64,000 bases of DNA from Euptelea pleiosperma (GCA_035048495.1 CM068551.1:20648248-20712247); one strand, 5' to 3'; shown: positions 1 through 12,166, counted from the first letter of the stretch. Program-made: numbers and translations. The notes: generated from the letters alone by a model not told the origin.

Positions 1-1917
1 AGTGATTAATGACCTGGCTTTCTTTTATCCGGGGTTCTCCAATCTCTGTTAAAAATCAGCCCGATAGGTGATTTTAAGCCATTGGATCTTTGTACCCACC
101 CCAAAATAATGATCCAATCCCATTGTTATAAATCAACCCATAAAAAGACAATCTGACGAATATAAAGCACTAACCATGCTAATATTTTGTATGTAATGCT
201 GGACTCTTTATACTAAATCATATTATACATGAATTATTCTCGAATTATTTTTTTTCCTGTTTATTTGACAGTTTTTTTTTACCGTATTTCAAAATTTTCA
301 AAACGGATTATATTCGTACTATTCCCGTCCTGAATTTTTTCCATATGCCGAATTGCCAACTAGGTTCTCGACTAGCCTGGTTAAATTTTAGGATAATAAT
401 TTTTTTTCTTTTAGTAAGGTCTTTTTCGAATAAAAATTTTAATATATTGACACAAATACCCCTATAATAAAACTATTATTATCTATTTGTAAGGGTATTT
501 TTGTCAACATATTAAAATTTTGAGTAGAATGGTAAAAAATAAATTCACCGGAAAAAAGTATTAAAAAATGAGAAAAAAAAAGTGGGGGAACAAATAAAGA
601 GGGAGAATATTTGTTTGTTTGCTTTGAAAGGGCGTGAAAAAAAGTCAAAGCAAGAGAGGGTGTGTTTGTGTTCCGCTTCGTTCTCGTTTTTTTCTCCTTT
701 TGTTTTTTCTCCCCCTTCAAGGACAAGACTCTCGAGACGGACGAAAGAGAAATAGAAAGTGGATGCCATGTCATCTGCACACATCAGCATTTACAACTGT
801 CTCCAACGAGTGATGCGTCAACCTACTTTTTCATTCTTAAAGTGGTGCTTTGGCTCCTGGGGTAGTTTTGTCCTTAGCTTGGAAATTTTGATAAAAAGGG
901 TTCATTCGTTGTTTGGCTTGCAATGAATGCCAAATCTGAGATATCCCTTCCTTATCCCTATAGCCAAACATGTATGTTTATATCTAGCAAATGTTTTGGA
1001 TGTGTTCCAACCCTAATTAGTAAATTCTCGAATTATTGATGAACCGTGTAAATTATTCGAAAAACGAACCGAACAACGTCCTATTCAAAGTTTTGGAAAA
1101 AAATCGGGCATTTTTTTAACATGCTTGACGAACTTTGCCGCACTCCCAATTGCTAACTAGGGTTCCAATAGAGTTCTATTAGCTGCATCTTCTGGGTTTT
1201 CCGGGTTTTAGGGTGGGTCTAGGGGTGTTAGTGGGCCAGGTACAGTCCGGGCCAATTTTGATTAAACCCGACCCAAAATAGGTATAATGGATTGGTCTTT
1301 GATTTAAAACCGGCGTAAGCTTATTTTTACTAAAACTTACCCAAGCTCTTTTAATTATTTAATGGGCTTTAAAGTAAGCACGGGCTGAAGCCTGGGCCTA
1401 AAAAGCCGATCAATCCAACCTAGCCATTCAAATTCAATGGGTCCCATCAAAAAGCCTCTTGGGCAAACTATTATCGCAACCATCTCTAGTGTTTAAACTT
1501 CCTTTGAACCACTCATCTTTTTTACAAGTCTACAGAAGTTTATTTTCCAATCTCATAGATGGAACCCATTAAATTGTGGGTCCATACTGTGGATGTCATG
1601 GTTTCCATGCAACTTTATGCCACGTGGTGTAGGTACATTGGGATGAAACTTGCCACGCAGGCAAGGTGGAAAAGTAAGTCATCACATTCAGGAAGCGCCA
1701 CCTATACATGGGAAGTAGGGGCCACATGATTTAACAAGAGAATATTATAAAGGGTCACGATTTAACAAGGTATACCTGACATTCATAAAAAAACAAAAAA
1801 AAACAGCTTCTTTTGATGATTTTTGCAAAGGTATACCGTGCACCCCCATATCAAATCTTGGACGTGGATGATGAGAACCCAGCAGCCAAACACACCTTAA
1901 TTAGATGTCCTAGAGCA
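1..1917. other. Intergenic, no gene recognised
   Basis: No coding exon or RNA gene could be supported here. Positions 55-165 resemble the arm of the foldback MITE family described below (AAAAATCAGCC followed by a GGATCTTTGTACCC-like stretch). About 1209-1480 begins with GGGGTGTTAGTGGGCC and is rich in CCGGGCC/ACCCGACCC motifs, as in short repeats at 8370-8520 and 40389-40762. Open frames near 440-865 are low-complexity T/C- or A/G-rich sequence. Confidence 0.5.
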
Positions 1918-3860
1918 AGGATAATACCATCAAGAGTCAGGACCCGAGTCATCAGGGTAAAGAACATATGGTGACCTTCTCAATCTTCTAAGCATCTGTG
2001 CCTGGTCCGTCAAGTTTTTGACGGTGCAACAAATATAGAATCCATAAATCATGCTGGCAAGTAGAATTATGTTAATGCAAGAAGCTCATTCTAATGAGAT
2101 TCACCCATGTATCAACTCAGCCAATTCAACATGCATGAGAACTTCATTTTAACAACTGTATCATGAAGGAAATTTAAATAGATCAGCTGTGCTACAATGA
2201 GATTAAAAAAACAAGACAGCTTCATGGAATTTACTTCAATCTAAACTGACCGCCAAAGTAGAAAAACAGAATGAACAGTGCATGTTAGATGAAGATTAAG
2301 GGTCTTTACAAACAAAGCTCATCAGCTACACCGGCATGGTACAGGTTTCTGGAAAGAATCTGACCAATCAACTGCAAACAAATGGCTAAAATGTTTCAAG
2401 GAACGAGCACATAAAGTTCCATTTGATTATGAGTTCATTTGAATGTACTTCTTTGTAAAATAGCCACTTTTTCCTACTCTGACTTGCCTTGCAGCTTGAT
2501 TCCATCCCTGTGTGGGTCCCATTTGCGTCCTTTGGTCATAATATCTGAACCCTGCCACATTTCTTCTCTAACAGGGATATGGTTATGTATTGATGAGAGA
2601 AATATTTAAGAGTTGGAAGGATGCTCTATTTGGATTTTGTTGATATTGCTAGCTTTCTTCATCATATCTGTCCTTTTTCATTGAATAAAGCTAGTAACAA
2701 TTGACAAGAAACTTAATCAGAGTAGCAGGAATATAAAATAGCATATCTTAGGTAAAGTGCATCAGACCCAAGAAGTTCAAAAGATAAAACAATTAAACTT
2801 GAACAACAAGTAAAAATAAATAAAGGAATGTAAAAGAAGATTTAGGAGATGCATGGATGAGTGGTTGGCAAAGCTCCAATAAATCAAGTACGAGAAACCC
2901 AAACAATGTAACATACAGAACAGGAAGCCTTTTACAAATTCCTTCGTTGAATTTCTTCCCTTTGCACCTTTCACTTAGTCCCTTAGCTTCGATTCTTACA
3001 AAACAACTACCACACAACTCATTGCATAATATGGAGAATTTACCCACTATATTTACAGATACTCCTACTTATATAGGAAATATAAAACATAGTCGCTGGA
3101 CGACGAAACTGATGCAAGAAACAGAAAAAGAAAACAGGCACAAAAAATCTTACCTGATGTCCGAAACAGGAAATTGCATAGGACAATGGATGAAAAACAA
3201 CTAAGCCAAATAGTTGGGATCCTAACCATTCACACAACCTATATTATCTCAACGAAAACCACAGAGGATAGTCACAAAGCCGGGAGACGACGGAGGTGGG
3301 TGCCCACATGGACTGGGGGCATTTTGGTCCCATTTGGGTGCCCGGCCGAAAGGCGTGGGCGCCCGTAGAGCGATCCTTGTTTAAATTATACCAACATGAT
3401 ATCATCATCAACAAACTCCCCCTAATATGCATGTCATTTTCTCCAGCTTCTTTTGATTCAACTGTGCTTTTTAACATCTTCAAGTCGAGTGATTACTTTG
3501 TATTGAGCAGATCCATGTTTTCACTAATAAGATCACCAACCTTTTTGCAGACTTCAACAATTTCCCAACTCCTTGATGTTGGATCTTCTATAACTTGGAT
3601 TAACAATATGAATTTATAGAAGTAGGGGACAAAATGTAAGGCAATCTTAGCAGCATTCAACTCCACTTCTTTTTTGGTCAGCTTTGCCATCCAATTGAAA
3701 ATGTTGTCCTCCAAGTTTTGTCGATACAATGCATGCCGAAATAAGACAACATCAATCGTTCCCAAATCTCCTCTCACCTCCATTGCAACAGCCTAAAGTT
3801 AATAAACAACCCATTTCCAATATTGTATGGATACTAATGTTCTAAAACGCGTTAGGTCAT
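1918..3860 (-). pseudogene. Partial SRP9 duplicate (exon 3 relic plus intron 2 sequence)
   Basis: This stretch aligns by eye, in pieces, with the SRP9 locus: 1918-2350 with 31748-32166, 2760-3230 with about 32190-32800, and 3395-3860 with about 39128-39575. About 1931-2022 corresponds to SRP9 exon 3, still reading TDQAQ on the minus strand, but small indels destroy the frame and the cysteine-leucine start. The rest matches SRP9 intron 2. Exons 1, 2 and 4 were not found. The copy lacks the 6-kb Ty1/copia element that sits between the matching blocks of the functional gene, so either the duplication predates that insertion or it copied an empty allele. The 97-residue open frame at 3493-3783 lies inside the intron-derived part and is therefore not taken as a gene. 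Confidence 0.8.
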
Positions 3861-4017
3861 CCACAGTAGCCCACTTCCCCACTTCCTGTCAAAATTTTGA
3901 ATCTTGGACCCATATGTTAGAGCAATCTCTTTTATTGGGCTAAAAATCCAAGAAAAATCTTGTTTCGTAATCAAGTTGAGGATAGAAAACTTGCCTTATG
4001 ATAACTTTCTCTCTCTC

Positions 4018-4240
4018 TTTTTTTTTTTTTTTTGTGATAAGTATAAGCTTTATTGAAAAAGAAAAGAGAAACTTATAGACGCCGAGGCAAACAGAGGTCG
4101 AGATGACCTACAAAGCCAAGGGTGACCCAAAAAAAAAACAAAGGGCCCCAAACAAAAGAAAGGGGAGCCAAAAGGCTTCAGTCCCTAGAGCAAACAAGGT
4201 CCAGACGAAATACGAAGTCATTGAAACGTTGGTACACATT
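4018..4240 (-). mobile_element. 5'-truncated LINE 3' tail
   Basis: A T-rich tract (4018-4033) is followed by GTGATAAGTATAAGC, a GGTCGAGATGACC box and CAAAGGGCCCC. The same architecture (poly-T, TTGATAAGG, GAGGTCGAGAAGACCTCC) occurs at the 3' end of the LINE at 36956-38780, and in reverse orientation near 34540-34618. This is the tail of a severely 5'-truncated insertion read on the minus strand. No coding sequence remains. Confidence 0.55.
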
Positions 4241-4299
4241 CTAGTCATCCATCCTTGGACAAGGATCTTTTTCTAGAAGACTTTTAATATCTTCTTTTT

Positions 4300-5340
4300 T
4301 TCTCATTGTGTTTTTATCTCCCAAAGTTATGGAGGTTGTGGTGTCACCCTCCTAGCTAGTGGCAATAATAGAATGAATTGCTTATGGAGCATTCTACTTC
4401 CATCTACAATATGGTGCATTTGATAAGAAAGGAATAGAAAGGTTCTTAATGGCACTGGTAAAGACATAAAATATGTATTTGCTAGTTTAAAGAGCATTGA
4501 ACAAAGCAGCTATTGTGTTGAGAACAAGTTGAAAGAAAAATGGAAGGAGATGGACGTAAAATATCAAATGGTGAATGATGCGGGAGCATTCAACCATGAG
4601 GGTTCGCAAGTATACCGAATCAGTACCCGGTCAAGCAAGTGGGCCCCATGAAAATTTGCTTTCTTTATTTTTAGTTTAATTAGGATTTTTCAATTAAAGT
4701 TAGATTTTGTTTCCAATTAGGCTTTTATGATTGATTGCAATATTAGGAGTTTCTTATTTTAGTTAATTAGAATTATGAAAATTCAATTGGACTAAAATTA
4801 GAAAGTTCAATTGGAGAGTTTTATAAATAGGATGTAATCATTTGATTTTAGGGGATCGATTGAATGAATTATGAATGAATCTTTTGAATATGATTTAAAT
4901 GCTTTGTGCATGATTTTTCCCCTTACGGGTTTGGCGTGAGGCCAAGGGAGCGATTCCCACCATTATTTCTCTTATCTCTCTCATTCCATCTCTCCCCCTC
5001 TCTATCACCCCTCCCATTGTCCCAAAAATCGCAGAATGACCCGTTGTCCTGCGTCAGTGAAGATGTTATCATCAAGGCTTTCAGAGTTCAGCTAGAGCAA
5101 TTCAAGCAATTGATGCTCAGGTGGCCTCCCTTTGGAATGGAATAAAGATTATCTCGAGCTTTTGTCACCTCTATTTGGATTGAAGGGAATTCAGTTGCTA
5201 GTCAGCTAGTCAAGAAATGAATCTATCGAACCATACTTCAAAAGATAGACTATCTTCTTTCAAATTTTGAAGATGTTCACATTTCTCATATTCAGAAGGA
5301 AATATCTTCATATAAAATTAATCAATTTTAGCTCCAAAGG
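4300..5340 (+). pseudogene. LINE polyprotein remnant (zf-RVT end and RNase H-like part)
   Basis: On the plus strand, 4340-4575 encodes a stretch resembling the end of a plant non-LTR reverse transcriptase (STIWCI, stops, then ERNRKVLNGTGKDIKY). After the solo LTR at 4576-5056 the frame resumes at 5062 and at 5158-5330 reads TSIWIEGNSVASQLVKK, a stop, then IDYLLSNFEDVHISHI. That is like the RNase H-type C-terminus of plant LINEs. Several stops show it is dead. The family call rests on motif resemblance only. Confidence 0.5.
4576..5056 (+). mobile_element. Solo LTR inserted in a LINE remnant
   Basis: The element starts TGATGCGGG and ends CCTGCGTCA, imperfect inverted ends of LTR type (TG...CA). 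It is flanked by a perfect 5-bp duplication, GTGAA, at 4571-4575 and 5057-5061. A TATAAATAG box lies at 4822-4830, supporting plus orientation. There is no internal domain, so it is a solo LTR (481 bp). It splits the LINE remnant whose reading resumes on the other side. Confidence 0.75.
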
Positions 5341-6574
5341 GATTCTCTGGAAGTTTGGAATCTAATGACAAACCTGAAATTTCCTAGCAAGGCCTTGTTT
5401 TTCCATTTGTTGTTTAATGTAGCACAACCATTTTATTTTTTTTATTTTTCACTCTTCTTCTTTGGTTGTTTGAGGAGGGGAGTGGGGGAGTTTGTGGCAG
5501 CGTCAAGCAGCAATTCTAAGGATCATGTTCTATAGATATGCAATTGACAAATAAGAAGTGCACAACCAAAGGAAAAAAAGAAAAGATGCCAATAACAGGA
5601 AAAACAAATAAAGAAAGAAAATCATGACTAATGAATACCGAGCCCCTGTGAAACAAGAGAATTATCAACAACTACAAGATAAAGGTGCAATTATTATCCT
5701 TCATGCAAACATGTATAGCAATTTCATTATCAGGAAAAATGGAACAGAAGTTACCTCTCCGAGAAACCAAGGAACTGCAATGACTGCATTTCAAGTACGT
5801 CTACAACAAAACAAAAGATAAAGAAGTATGGTTATTCCCCCAAGGAACCAAAAGATTCCCGTAACTGCATGTGAAGAAAGTATTAATCTACTCAATGGCT
5901 TAAAATGAACCTCCGCCTAAACAAGAAGCTGAAAAGTCCAAGAAAGTAAGCAAGATGTCCAACTACGATACATAACCAAGGATCCCCACAACTGTATTAC
6001 ATTTCAAACTCCTGCAAAAATGAACAAGAAAAAAAAATGCAAGGGAAGGGGTTGGTCTCATAGCTCAACTGGACAGCGCTTTGAGTCAAAATTTCAGTCA
6101 ATCCCTACTTAAGTACCCGTAAGAAGGAAAACTAGCATAAGCACTAAATCTACCCCTTTTTCACCTCCTACTTCCTATTCTTTATCCATCTTTTATAACC
6201 AACGCCATCAAACCTATGTCACTAAGGGATGCCACACACACCAGCGAATCCAACAAACATAAACCAAAATGATGGAACTAAAAATATAGCGACAAAAATA
6301 ATAAAAGATGTGAAATAAGTGACAGTGTTAAACATCATAATATCATCCTAAAAATTTTGGGGTTTGCTGAACTGTAAGTATCTACGGGAATTAAGCAAGA
6401 CAACACCATTACCCAAGAATAAACACAATAATTCAATTATACTGATAGAGAGCAAAGAACTAGATACCTGAATCTGACATCCAGGGCAGTTATTAACAAT
6501 TAAAATAATAATAATGCACGGAACAGTATGAGGCGTTCTACGGATAAACAGAATTCGAATGTAAGATGCATAAA
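5341..6574. other. F-box 1 downstream flank, no gene
   Basis: No exon was recognised. Sequence from about 6140 to 6380 is duplicated downstream of F-box copy 3 (14003-14400): both contain CTCCTACTTCCTATTCTTT and a block with CCAACAAACATAAA. The stretch 6470-6600 is duplicated at 10770-10900 downstream of F-box copy 2. These flanks show the cluster arose by tandem segmental duplication. Confidence 0.6.
6048..6120 (+). repeat. tRNA-like fragment (SINE head or tRNA relic)
   Basis: TAGCTCAACTGG resembles an RNA polymerase III A box. About 40 bp later CAGTCAATCCC is a weak B box. No complete cloverleaf with a paired acceptor stem could be drawn, so this is a tRNA-derived relic rather than a tRNA gene. 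Confidence 0.3.
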
Positions 6575-7870
6575 TTAGTTTTTGTCCAGGGCTCTCCAAG
6601 AGGGTGGAGGAAGTTGGGTTGGCCATGGCGGGTGAACAAACAGAAAGACTATCCTTGAGCCGTCATGAGAGCAGACCAGTTCGAGCCTTCTGCTTTGGAT
6701 GTTGTAGGAAGCAATGCAACTTTTGCACTTCAAAAGCACGACATTTCGATCCAGTGGGTGGAAAGCTAATGGCATCCAGTCACTAATTCCCTTCGTCGCA
6801 GCATCTGCCAACATATCACTCATCAAAGTCCTGTGCTCCAAGCACCAGTTGCTTCCATCATAATCCTTGAGTACCCACACACACAAAGTGCAAAACTTAT
6901 GGCCCCAAAGTTTTACCAATTCATAGAAACAGAGACTCCCTTCCGACACCCCAAGACATCTCCAAGCGCAACGAGCACCTTCGATGGGCGTAGGCATGTC
7001 AATAAACCAGCACTGGTCACTCTTGCTGTGGTTGGGATCTAAGGCTATAATTTATCTTTTACATCAAGCCAGTGCAGGACCCCACGATAGGTAACGGAGT
7101 GATCGCGGTGAGAGTGCAACAGGCATATGTTTGAGCATGACACGTTAGAATATATCCATTCACCAGTGTCAGAAGAGAAAGTCTCTACCTTGAGGAGGTG
7201 AGACCCGACGGCTTCGAACTTTTCTGATGCGAACCACCTTGTAGCGGGTCAATGAGGGTGAGGATGAGGAAGAGAAGACTTCACAGACGAAACCAATGTG
7301 GTGGTTGAATATGTGGGGCCGAGGAGGTCGAGGAAGTGTGACCCATTGCTTGGTGAGTGGATTGCAAACGTACATCGGAAACTGGCTTCTTGAGGAGCAT
7401 AAAACCAACCCATTGTTTGATGCAAGGAACTTGACTGGAACTGAATATTGTTGTTGTGGTGGGGAAGGGAGAAAACTAAGAGAAAACCCATCACGTACAT
7501 TGAATTGGGCTAAATCTCCGGGGATGCGGTGGAAGTTCAACTGATCAAAGAGGGTCCATGGAGGCGTCGTCTCGCAGGAAGCGTCGATATAGCGGCGGAC
7601 AAAACAAGGGTCGGACAGCAGAGCAAGCCAGGTTTTGGAGACGGACTTGAACTTGAAGATGGATTTGATGGGAAGACGATGGAGGATCTCAACCAATATT
7701 TGTTCCGGGAAGTAGCAATCGTAGTTATCAACAGCGGGTCTACATCTCTTCATCATCTCGACTGTTGTTGTTGATGTTGTTAAGTCCCAATATCTCTCCA
7801 CGGGCAAGGAATCGCTTGAGCTTGTCACGAAGAAAAGATCAATGGTCCAGAAACCCCAGTTTTTAGGCAA
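6575..7870 (-). pseudogene. F-box protein pseudogene, tandem copy 1
   Basis: The N-terminal half (about 7190-7870) encodes an F-box (CYFPEQILVEILHRLPIKS, then FKSVSKTWLALLSDP) and the start of an F-box-associated domain (ASNNGLVLC, YVCNPLTKQW). Against the open paralog at 14400-15692, a net +4 insertion near 7200 shifts the frame and ends it. A one-base deletion near 7045 occurs where the paralog reads KILAFDP. The C-terminal part (6575-6997) is again open, with CLGVSEG, NWCLEHR and FHPLDRNVV. The likely ancestral start is the Met of MMKRC, equivalent to MVKRC in copy 3. The locus is non-coding unless an unusual splice skips both lesions. Confidence 0.85.
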
Positions 7871-7979
7871 AACCCTAATCCGCCATAGCTGTACCAGACT
7901 GAAATAGCTGAGAAAGTGGAGATGGAGATGGAGATGGAGACTGAACTCTCTGCACTTACCAAATTAATTAAGGTTTCTA

Positions 7980-8300
7980 AGATCACGTGGAATACTTTTG
8001 GGCCCATTAGCCCATAAATGTTTGGCCCACTCTTTACTGGACCTATACACAAAATGTCAACCTGATTGGTGATTTCTAGCCGTTAGATTTGAGATTACAA
8101 AAAAGTTCGAACCCAATCACTAAAAATCACCGATGAAAAACCATTAGCCACCAATCAGACTAACCAAGCTGGTCCATTTTTTTTTTTGTGTGGGTCCATT
8201 AAAGGGTGGTCCAAACATTCGGCTAATGGGCCTAAAGAGTGTTCAACGTGGTAGTTTTGGCCATTTAGGAAGTATACATTGGACATTAAAGTTTTCCTCA
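7980..8300. repeat. Foldback MITE variant in the F-box 1 5' flank
   Basis: Left arm TTGGCCCACTCTTTACTGGACC and right arm GGTCCATTAAAGGGTGGTCC are inverted, and AATCACTAAAAATCACC is internal. A related sequence sits at 15955-16160, at the equivalent place upstream of F-box copy 3. It was therefore present before that duplication, or belongs to the duplicated block. Confidence 0.5.
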
Positions 8301-9065
8301 TCACTTAAATTAAAGATAATTGTGTCCTACTTGTTTCTCTCTCTATATGCTAATGGCCGAGTGAGTAGGGCTGCAACTTGTGCGGGCTCAACCCTAATTT
8401 GGGTTGGGTATTAGAGGGCTCGGGCTCGGACTCGGGCCTAATTTTGTAAACCCGATCAAAACTTGGGTTGGGCTCGCGGGGGCCTCGGGCAACCCGACCC
8501 AATCCGGGGCTGACCATTATATCAAAAAACTTAATCCACCCCTCCTAATTTTCAAAGGAAAGTTCAGATCACCTCTGCTTCTATTTATTTTGATTATTCT
8601 TGATGTATCTTCATGGTCATTTCACGTGGATTCTTTGATTGAAGATAGTCCCTGGACCAGGGAAATTCTTCTCAACTGAGATGTGGGAATAGGTCAGTTG
8701 GTGCTGATCATGGTGGTTTCTGTTGAATTATCAGAAATTAGGATGGTGCTTCCACAGTGGTGTTTGCAGCTAGATGATAGATGAGTATAGTTAGTAAAGA
8801 AAATCTTCATATTTGCTTGGTTCCTAATTGGTGGGTACAGATAACAGAACTTAGAATATGAGCAAACCCATCTCTGATTTTCCTTTTTCATTTTTGTATA
8901 TTCCTCAGTCAGCAAATGTTGCTACCCATACCATTGCTGGTTCGGCAATTTTCTTTTGATAGTCCTTTTTTGTGGACCACTGATCTGCCCCCCATGGTTC
9001 AATTCGATAGTTTCTATTGAAGGTTCATTTGTATTTGGGGTTTGTTTTATCTATGGAACCTCTTG
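8301..9065. other. Intergenic between MITEs, no gene seen
   Basis: No exon was recognised. About 8370-8520 is rich in GGGCTCGGG/CAACCCGACCC motifs, similar in style to other repeats built of short self-complementary words (1209-1480, 40389-40762). Confidence 0.4.
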
Positions 9066-9210
9066 ATCAAGGTTTAATTAAAGGAGTCCGTTTTAACGGT
9101 TTAACGGACTGGGGGCGTTACCATTTAAATCGTTTAAACAGATTGAAACGGCTAGGGGCAAAAATGAAAAAAAATGGATTTTAACGATTTAACGGAAGGG
9201 TAATTTTAGT

Positions 9211-9855
9211 CGCATCCCACAAAATATGAGGACACCCAAAACCCTTGTTTTTTTTACTATATTTTTTATTACGAAAATGCTCTTTTTAATAATTTGTAGG
9301 CACCCTCCTGTCAAATGTTTTCTCTCCAGAAGTTTTACTTGTCACGAGCAAAACCCCCATTGTGAGTCTTGTGACCGAATCTAGTCACAACCCATAATAG
9401 GAGTCACATGGCACACTCTTAGTGGACGATGGCCGTATGGATGTTTGGCCAGTCCCTTGGTGGACCTACAAACCAAAAATTAGCTTGATTAGTAAATTCG
9501 AAGTGTTGGATTGAAGTCATTTTCATGGGTTGATTTTAACCATAGGAATTTGAGCATTATTGAGTGTTGTTTGGGTGCAAAGATCCAAAGGTTGTAAATC
9601 ACTAATCAGACTGATTTTTTATTTGCGGGTCCACCGAGGGACTGACCAAACATCCATACGGTCATCGTCCACTAAGAGTGTGCCACGTGGCTCCTACTGT
9701 GGGTTGTGACTGGCTTCTGTCAAACCCGTTGCGACAGAAGTTTTACTCATTACTGTCGTGTTGAGGGGGAAGGGTGCCCTCACAAAGTTTGAAATCTAAG
9801 TGGGGTGCTCTCAGCAGGTCGGGTGCCCTCACATTTTTTGGGGTGGACTAAAATT
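9211..9855. mobile_element. MITE with TAATTTTAGTC ends, nested
   Basis: The left end reads TAATTTTAGTCGCATCCC then GAGGACACCC. The right end reads GGGTGCCCTCACA then GGGTGGACTAAAATTA. These ends are inverted copies. The element sits inside a GGTTTAAA MITE and holds a foldback MITE. Confidence 0.5.
9330..9750. mobile_element. Foldback MITE, core family, copy nested at 9.3 kb
   Basis: The left arm contains CATGGCACACTCTTAGTGG and GCCGTATGGATGTTTGGCC. The right arm holds the inverse (CCATACGGTCATCGTCCAC, AGAGTGTGCCACGTGGCTCC) and ends GACAGAAGTTTTACTC. It is almost fully palindromic. The GAGTAAAACTTC terminus is the one found on 58458-58637. Confidence 0.65.
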
Positions 9856-10076
9856 AACTTAACGGAATTTAACGGAAAAATGGCGCTGAAATTCAAATTT
9901 TGAAATTTCAAAATTTCAAAAAAAAATCAGAATTTAACGGCTATTAAAACGGTTTTAATGGCCATTAAAACCAAAAAAACGGTTGTTTAATTTAAAGCAT
10001 CAAAACGCGTTTAAACGATTTTAACGGAAACGGGCTTAGGGTGTTACCGTTTAAACGGCCGTTTTTAAAACCTTGC

Positions 10077-10879
10077 TCTTGATTACAAAAAAAAAAAAAA
10101 GAAAACTGCTCAGTTATCCAAATCAATTAAGAAAAAATGGTAAACAGGAAAGAAAACTAGCAATGCCATAATTTCACGACGCCTCCCAAACAGAGAAGAA
10201 TCCCTACATCTGTCATATTTTTAGGAAACAAAAAAAAAAACTGATCATGTTTTTGGCCCTATTGGCATTTTTTAGGCCAGAATCTGATTATGCTTCCAAT
10301 CTTTCCACATCCGCCGTAACAAATAGAACGACCAGCAAACAGAGAAATGGACTGTCTCAAGTTCTCAACCAGACAAAATCCTTCCTAAATTGCACGTGGC
10401 CAATAAACATTAACAAACAGGAATGTTTTGAGTGTCATGTTCTATCATGAGCCTCTTCACGTTCAGCTCCTCTTCCTTCTCAATGTCCCACTTCAAAGCT
10501 CATGTCTCAGTTTCTTCTGCAGATTTCCTATTGTTGTTAAGCATGAACAGTAACTTCTGCCATGGTTCAAATTTGAAGAAAATATGAACTACAGATAAAG
10601 GAAAATAATCAAATAGGAGTAAGAGGGAAGACGAGGAAAAAAAATGGCAGCTTCACGTCGATCAGTGACATCAACAAAACAAAGTACAGATAATGCCTTC
10701 AGAATCAAGGACTTCCACCGTGACCGATTTCCCAATCCAGTTTGGAACATCCAAATTTGACATACATGAATCTGACATACATGACAGTTATTAACAATTG
10801 AAATAATAACAATGGACGGAACAGTATGGGGTGTTCTACTGATAAACAGAATTCGAATTTAAGATGCATAAATTAGTTT
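10077..10879. other. F-box 2 downstream flank, no gene
   Basis: No exon was recognised. The last part (10770-10879) is a diverged duplicate of 6470-6574 next to F-box copy 1. Confidence 0.45.
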
Positions 10880-12166
10880 TCATTGAGGGCTCTCCAAGAG
10901 GGTGGAGGAAGCTGGGTTGGCCATGGCGGGAGAACAGACGGATACTATCGATGAGACGTTATAACAGCAGACCAGTTCCAGCCTTCTGCTTCGCATGTTG
11001 TAGGAAGCAATAAAACCAAAGAACTTCAAAAACACGACATTTCGATCCAGTGGGTGGAAAGCTAACGTCATCCAATTACTAATTCCCTCCGTCACAGCAT
11101 CTGCCAACATATCATTCACCGAAGTCTTGTGCTCCAAGCACCAGCCACCTCCATCATAATCCTCGAGTACCCACACACTCAAAGTGAAAAACTCAACGTC
11201 CCAAAGTATTGACAATTCGAGGAAATAGAGACGCCCTTCCGACACCCCAATACATTTCCTAGAGCACCAAGCATCTTCCCTGTCCCTTGGCAAGTCAATA
11301 AACCAGCACTGGTCACTCTTGCTCTGCTTTGTATCGAAGGCAACAATTTTATTTAATTTGTTCATCAAGCCAGTGCAAGATCCCATTATAGGCAACGGCA
11401 ACATAGTAGGAAAAATGCAACTGGACTATGTTTGGGCATGACACCTTAGAATATATCCATTCGCCAGTCTAAGAAGAGAAAGTCTCTACCTTGAGGAGGT
11501 GCGACGGATTGCTACATTTTCTGATGCAAACCACCTTGTAGCGGGTCAATGAGGAGGAGGAGACTTCACAGACAAAACCAATGTGAATACATCCGCTGCA
11601 CAAAGGAGGCTGAGGAAGTGTGACCAGTTGCTTGGTGAGTGGATTGCAAACGTAGTAAAGAATCGGAAACCCCATTTTTGAGCAGCATAAGAGCAACCCA
11701 TTGCTTGAAGCAAGGAACTCGACTGGTTCTGATTCTGATTCTGGTTCTCTGGGTCATGTTGTTGTTGTGGTTGTGGGGAAGGGAGAAAACTAAGAGAATA
11801 CCCATTATTTGCCTTGAATTGGGGCTGAACCTCCAGGGGTGCTGGGGAAGTTAAACGCAAACCTAGCCGGCCATAAGGAAAAAGCTTCCCTTGAAAATAG
11901 TCCTGATAAATGAGGATCCATGGAGGCGGCGTCGCGGAAGAGGCGTCGATGTAGCGGCGGACAAAACAAGGGTCAGACAGCAGAGCAAGCCTGCTTTTGG
12001 AGACGGACTTGAACTTGAAGATGGATTTGAGTGGAAGACGATGGAGGATCTCAACCAATACTTGGTCCGGGAAATACCAATCATAGTTATCAACAAAGAA
12101 ATTACATCTCTGCATCATCTCGACTGTTGTTGTTAAGTCGCCACATCTCTCCACTGGCAAGGACAT
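10880..12166 (-). pseudogene. F-box protein pseudogene, tandem copy 2
   Basis: The F-box is readable (WYFPDQVLVEILHRLPLKS, FKSVSKSRLALLSDP), with a polar Gln/Asn-rich stretch after it. Breaks against the open paralog: a frameshift near 11745 in the QNQNQ region before SNGLLLCC; a GAG-to-TAG nonsense change at about 11469-11471 (FSS, stop, TGEW); a frameshift near 11350 in the HWLD to KIVAFD interval; and a late shift near the C-terminus. Segments such as YYVCNPLTKQ, CWFIDLPR, CIGVSEGRLYF and FHPLDRNVVF remain recognisable. It carries more lesions than copy 1. Confidence 0.85.

Larger units (their letters stand above)
9066..10076. mobile_element. hAT-like GGTTTAAA MITE split by two nested elements
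   Basis: The left half (9066-9210) starts AAGGTTTAATTAAAGGAG and carries TTTAACGGTTTAACGG. The right half (about 9856-10076) ends with CCGTTTAAACGGCCG and TTTTTAAAACCTTG. The halves match full-length members such as 47683-47998. They are separated by a second element (about 9211-9855), which in turn contains a foldback MITE (about 9330-9750). Confidence 0.6.

Noticed and set aside
439..865. Overlapping open frames on both strands near 0.5-0.9 kb
   Set aside because: They are driven by T/C- and A/G-rich low-complexity sequence with no family resemblance or splice context.
3493..3783. Open frame of 96 codons that looks protein-like
   Set aside because: It lies in sequence duplicated from SRP9 intron 2; the matching stretch at 39230-39500 is not open.
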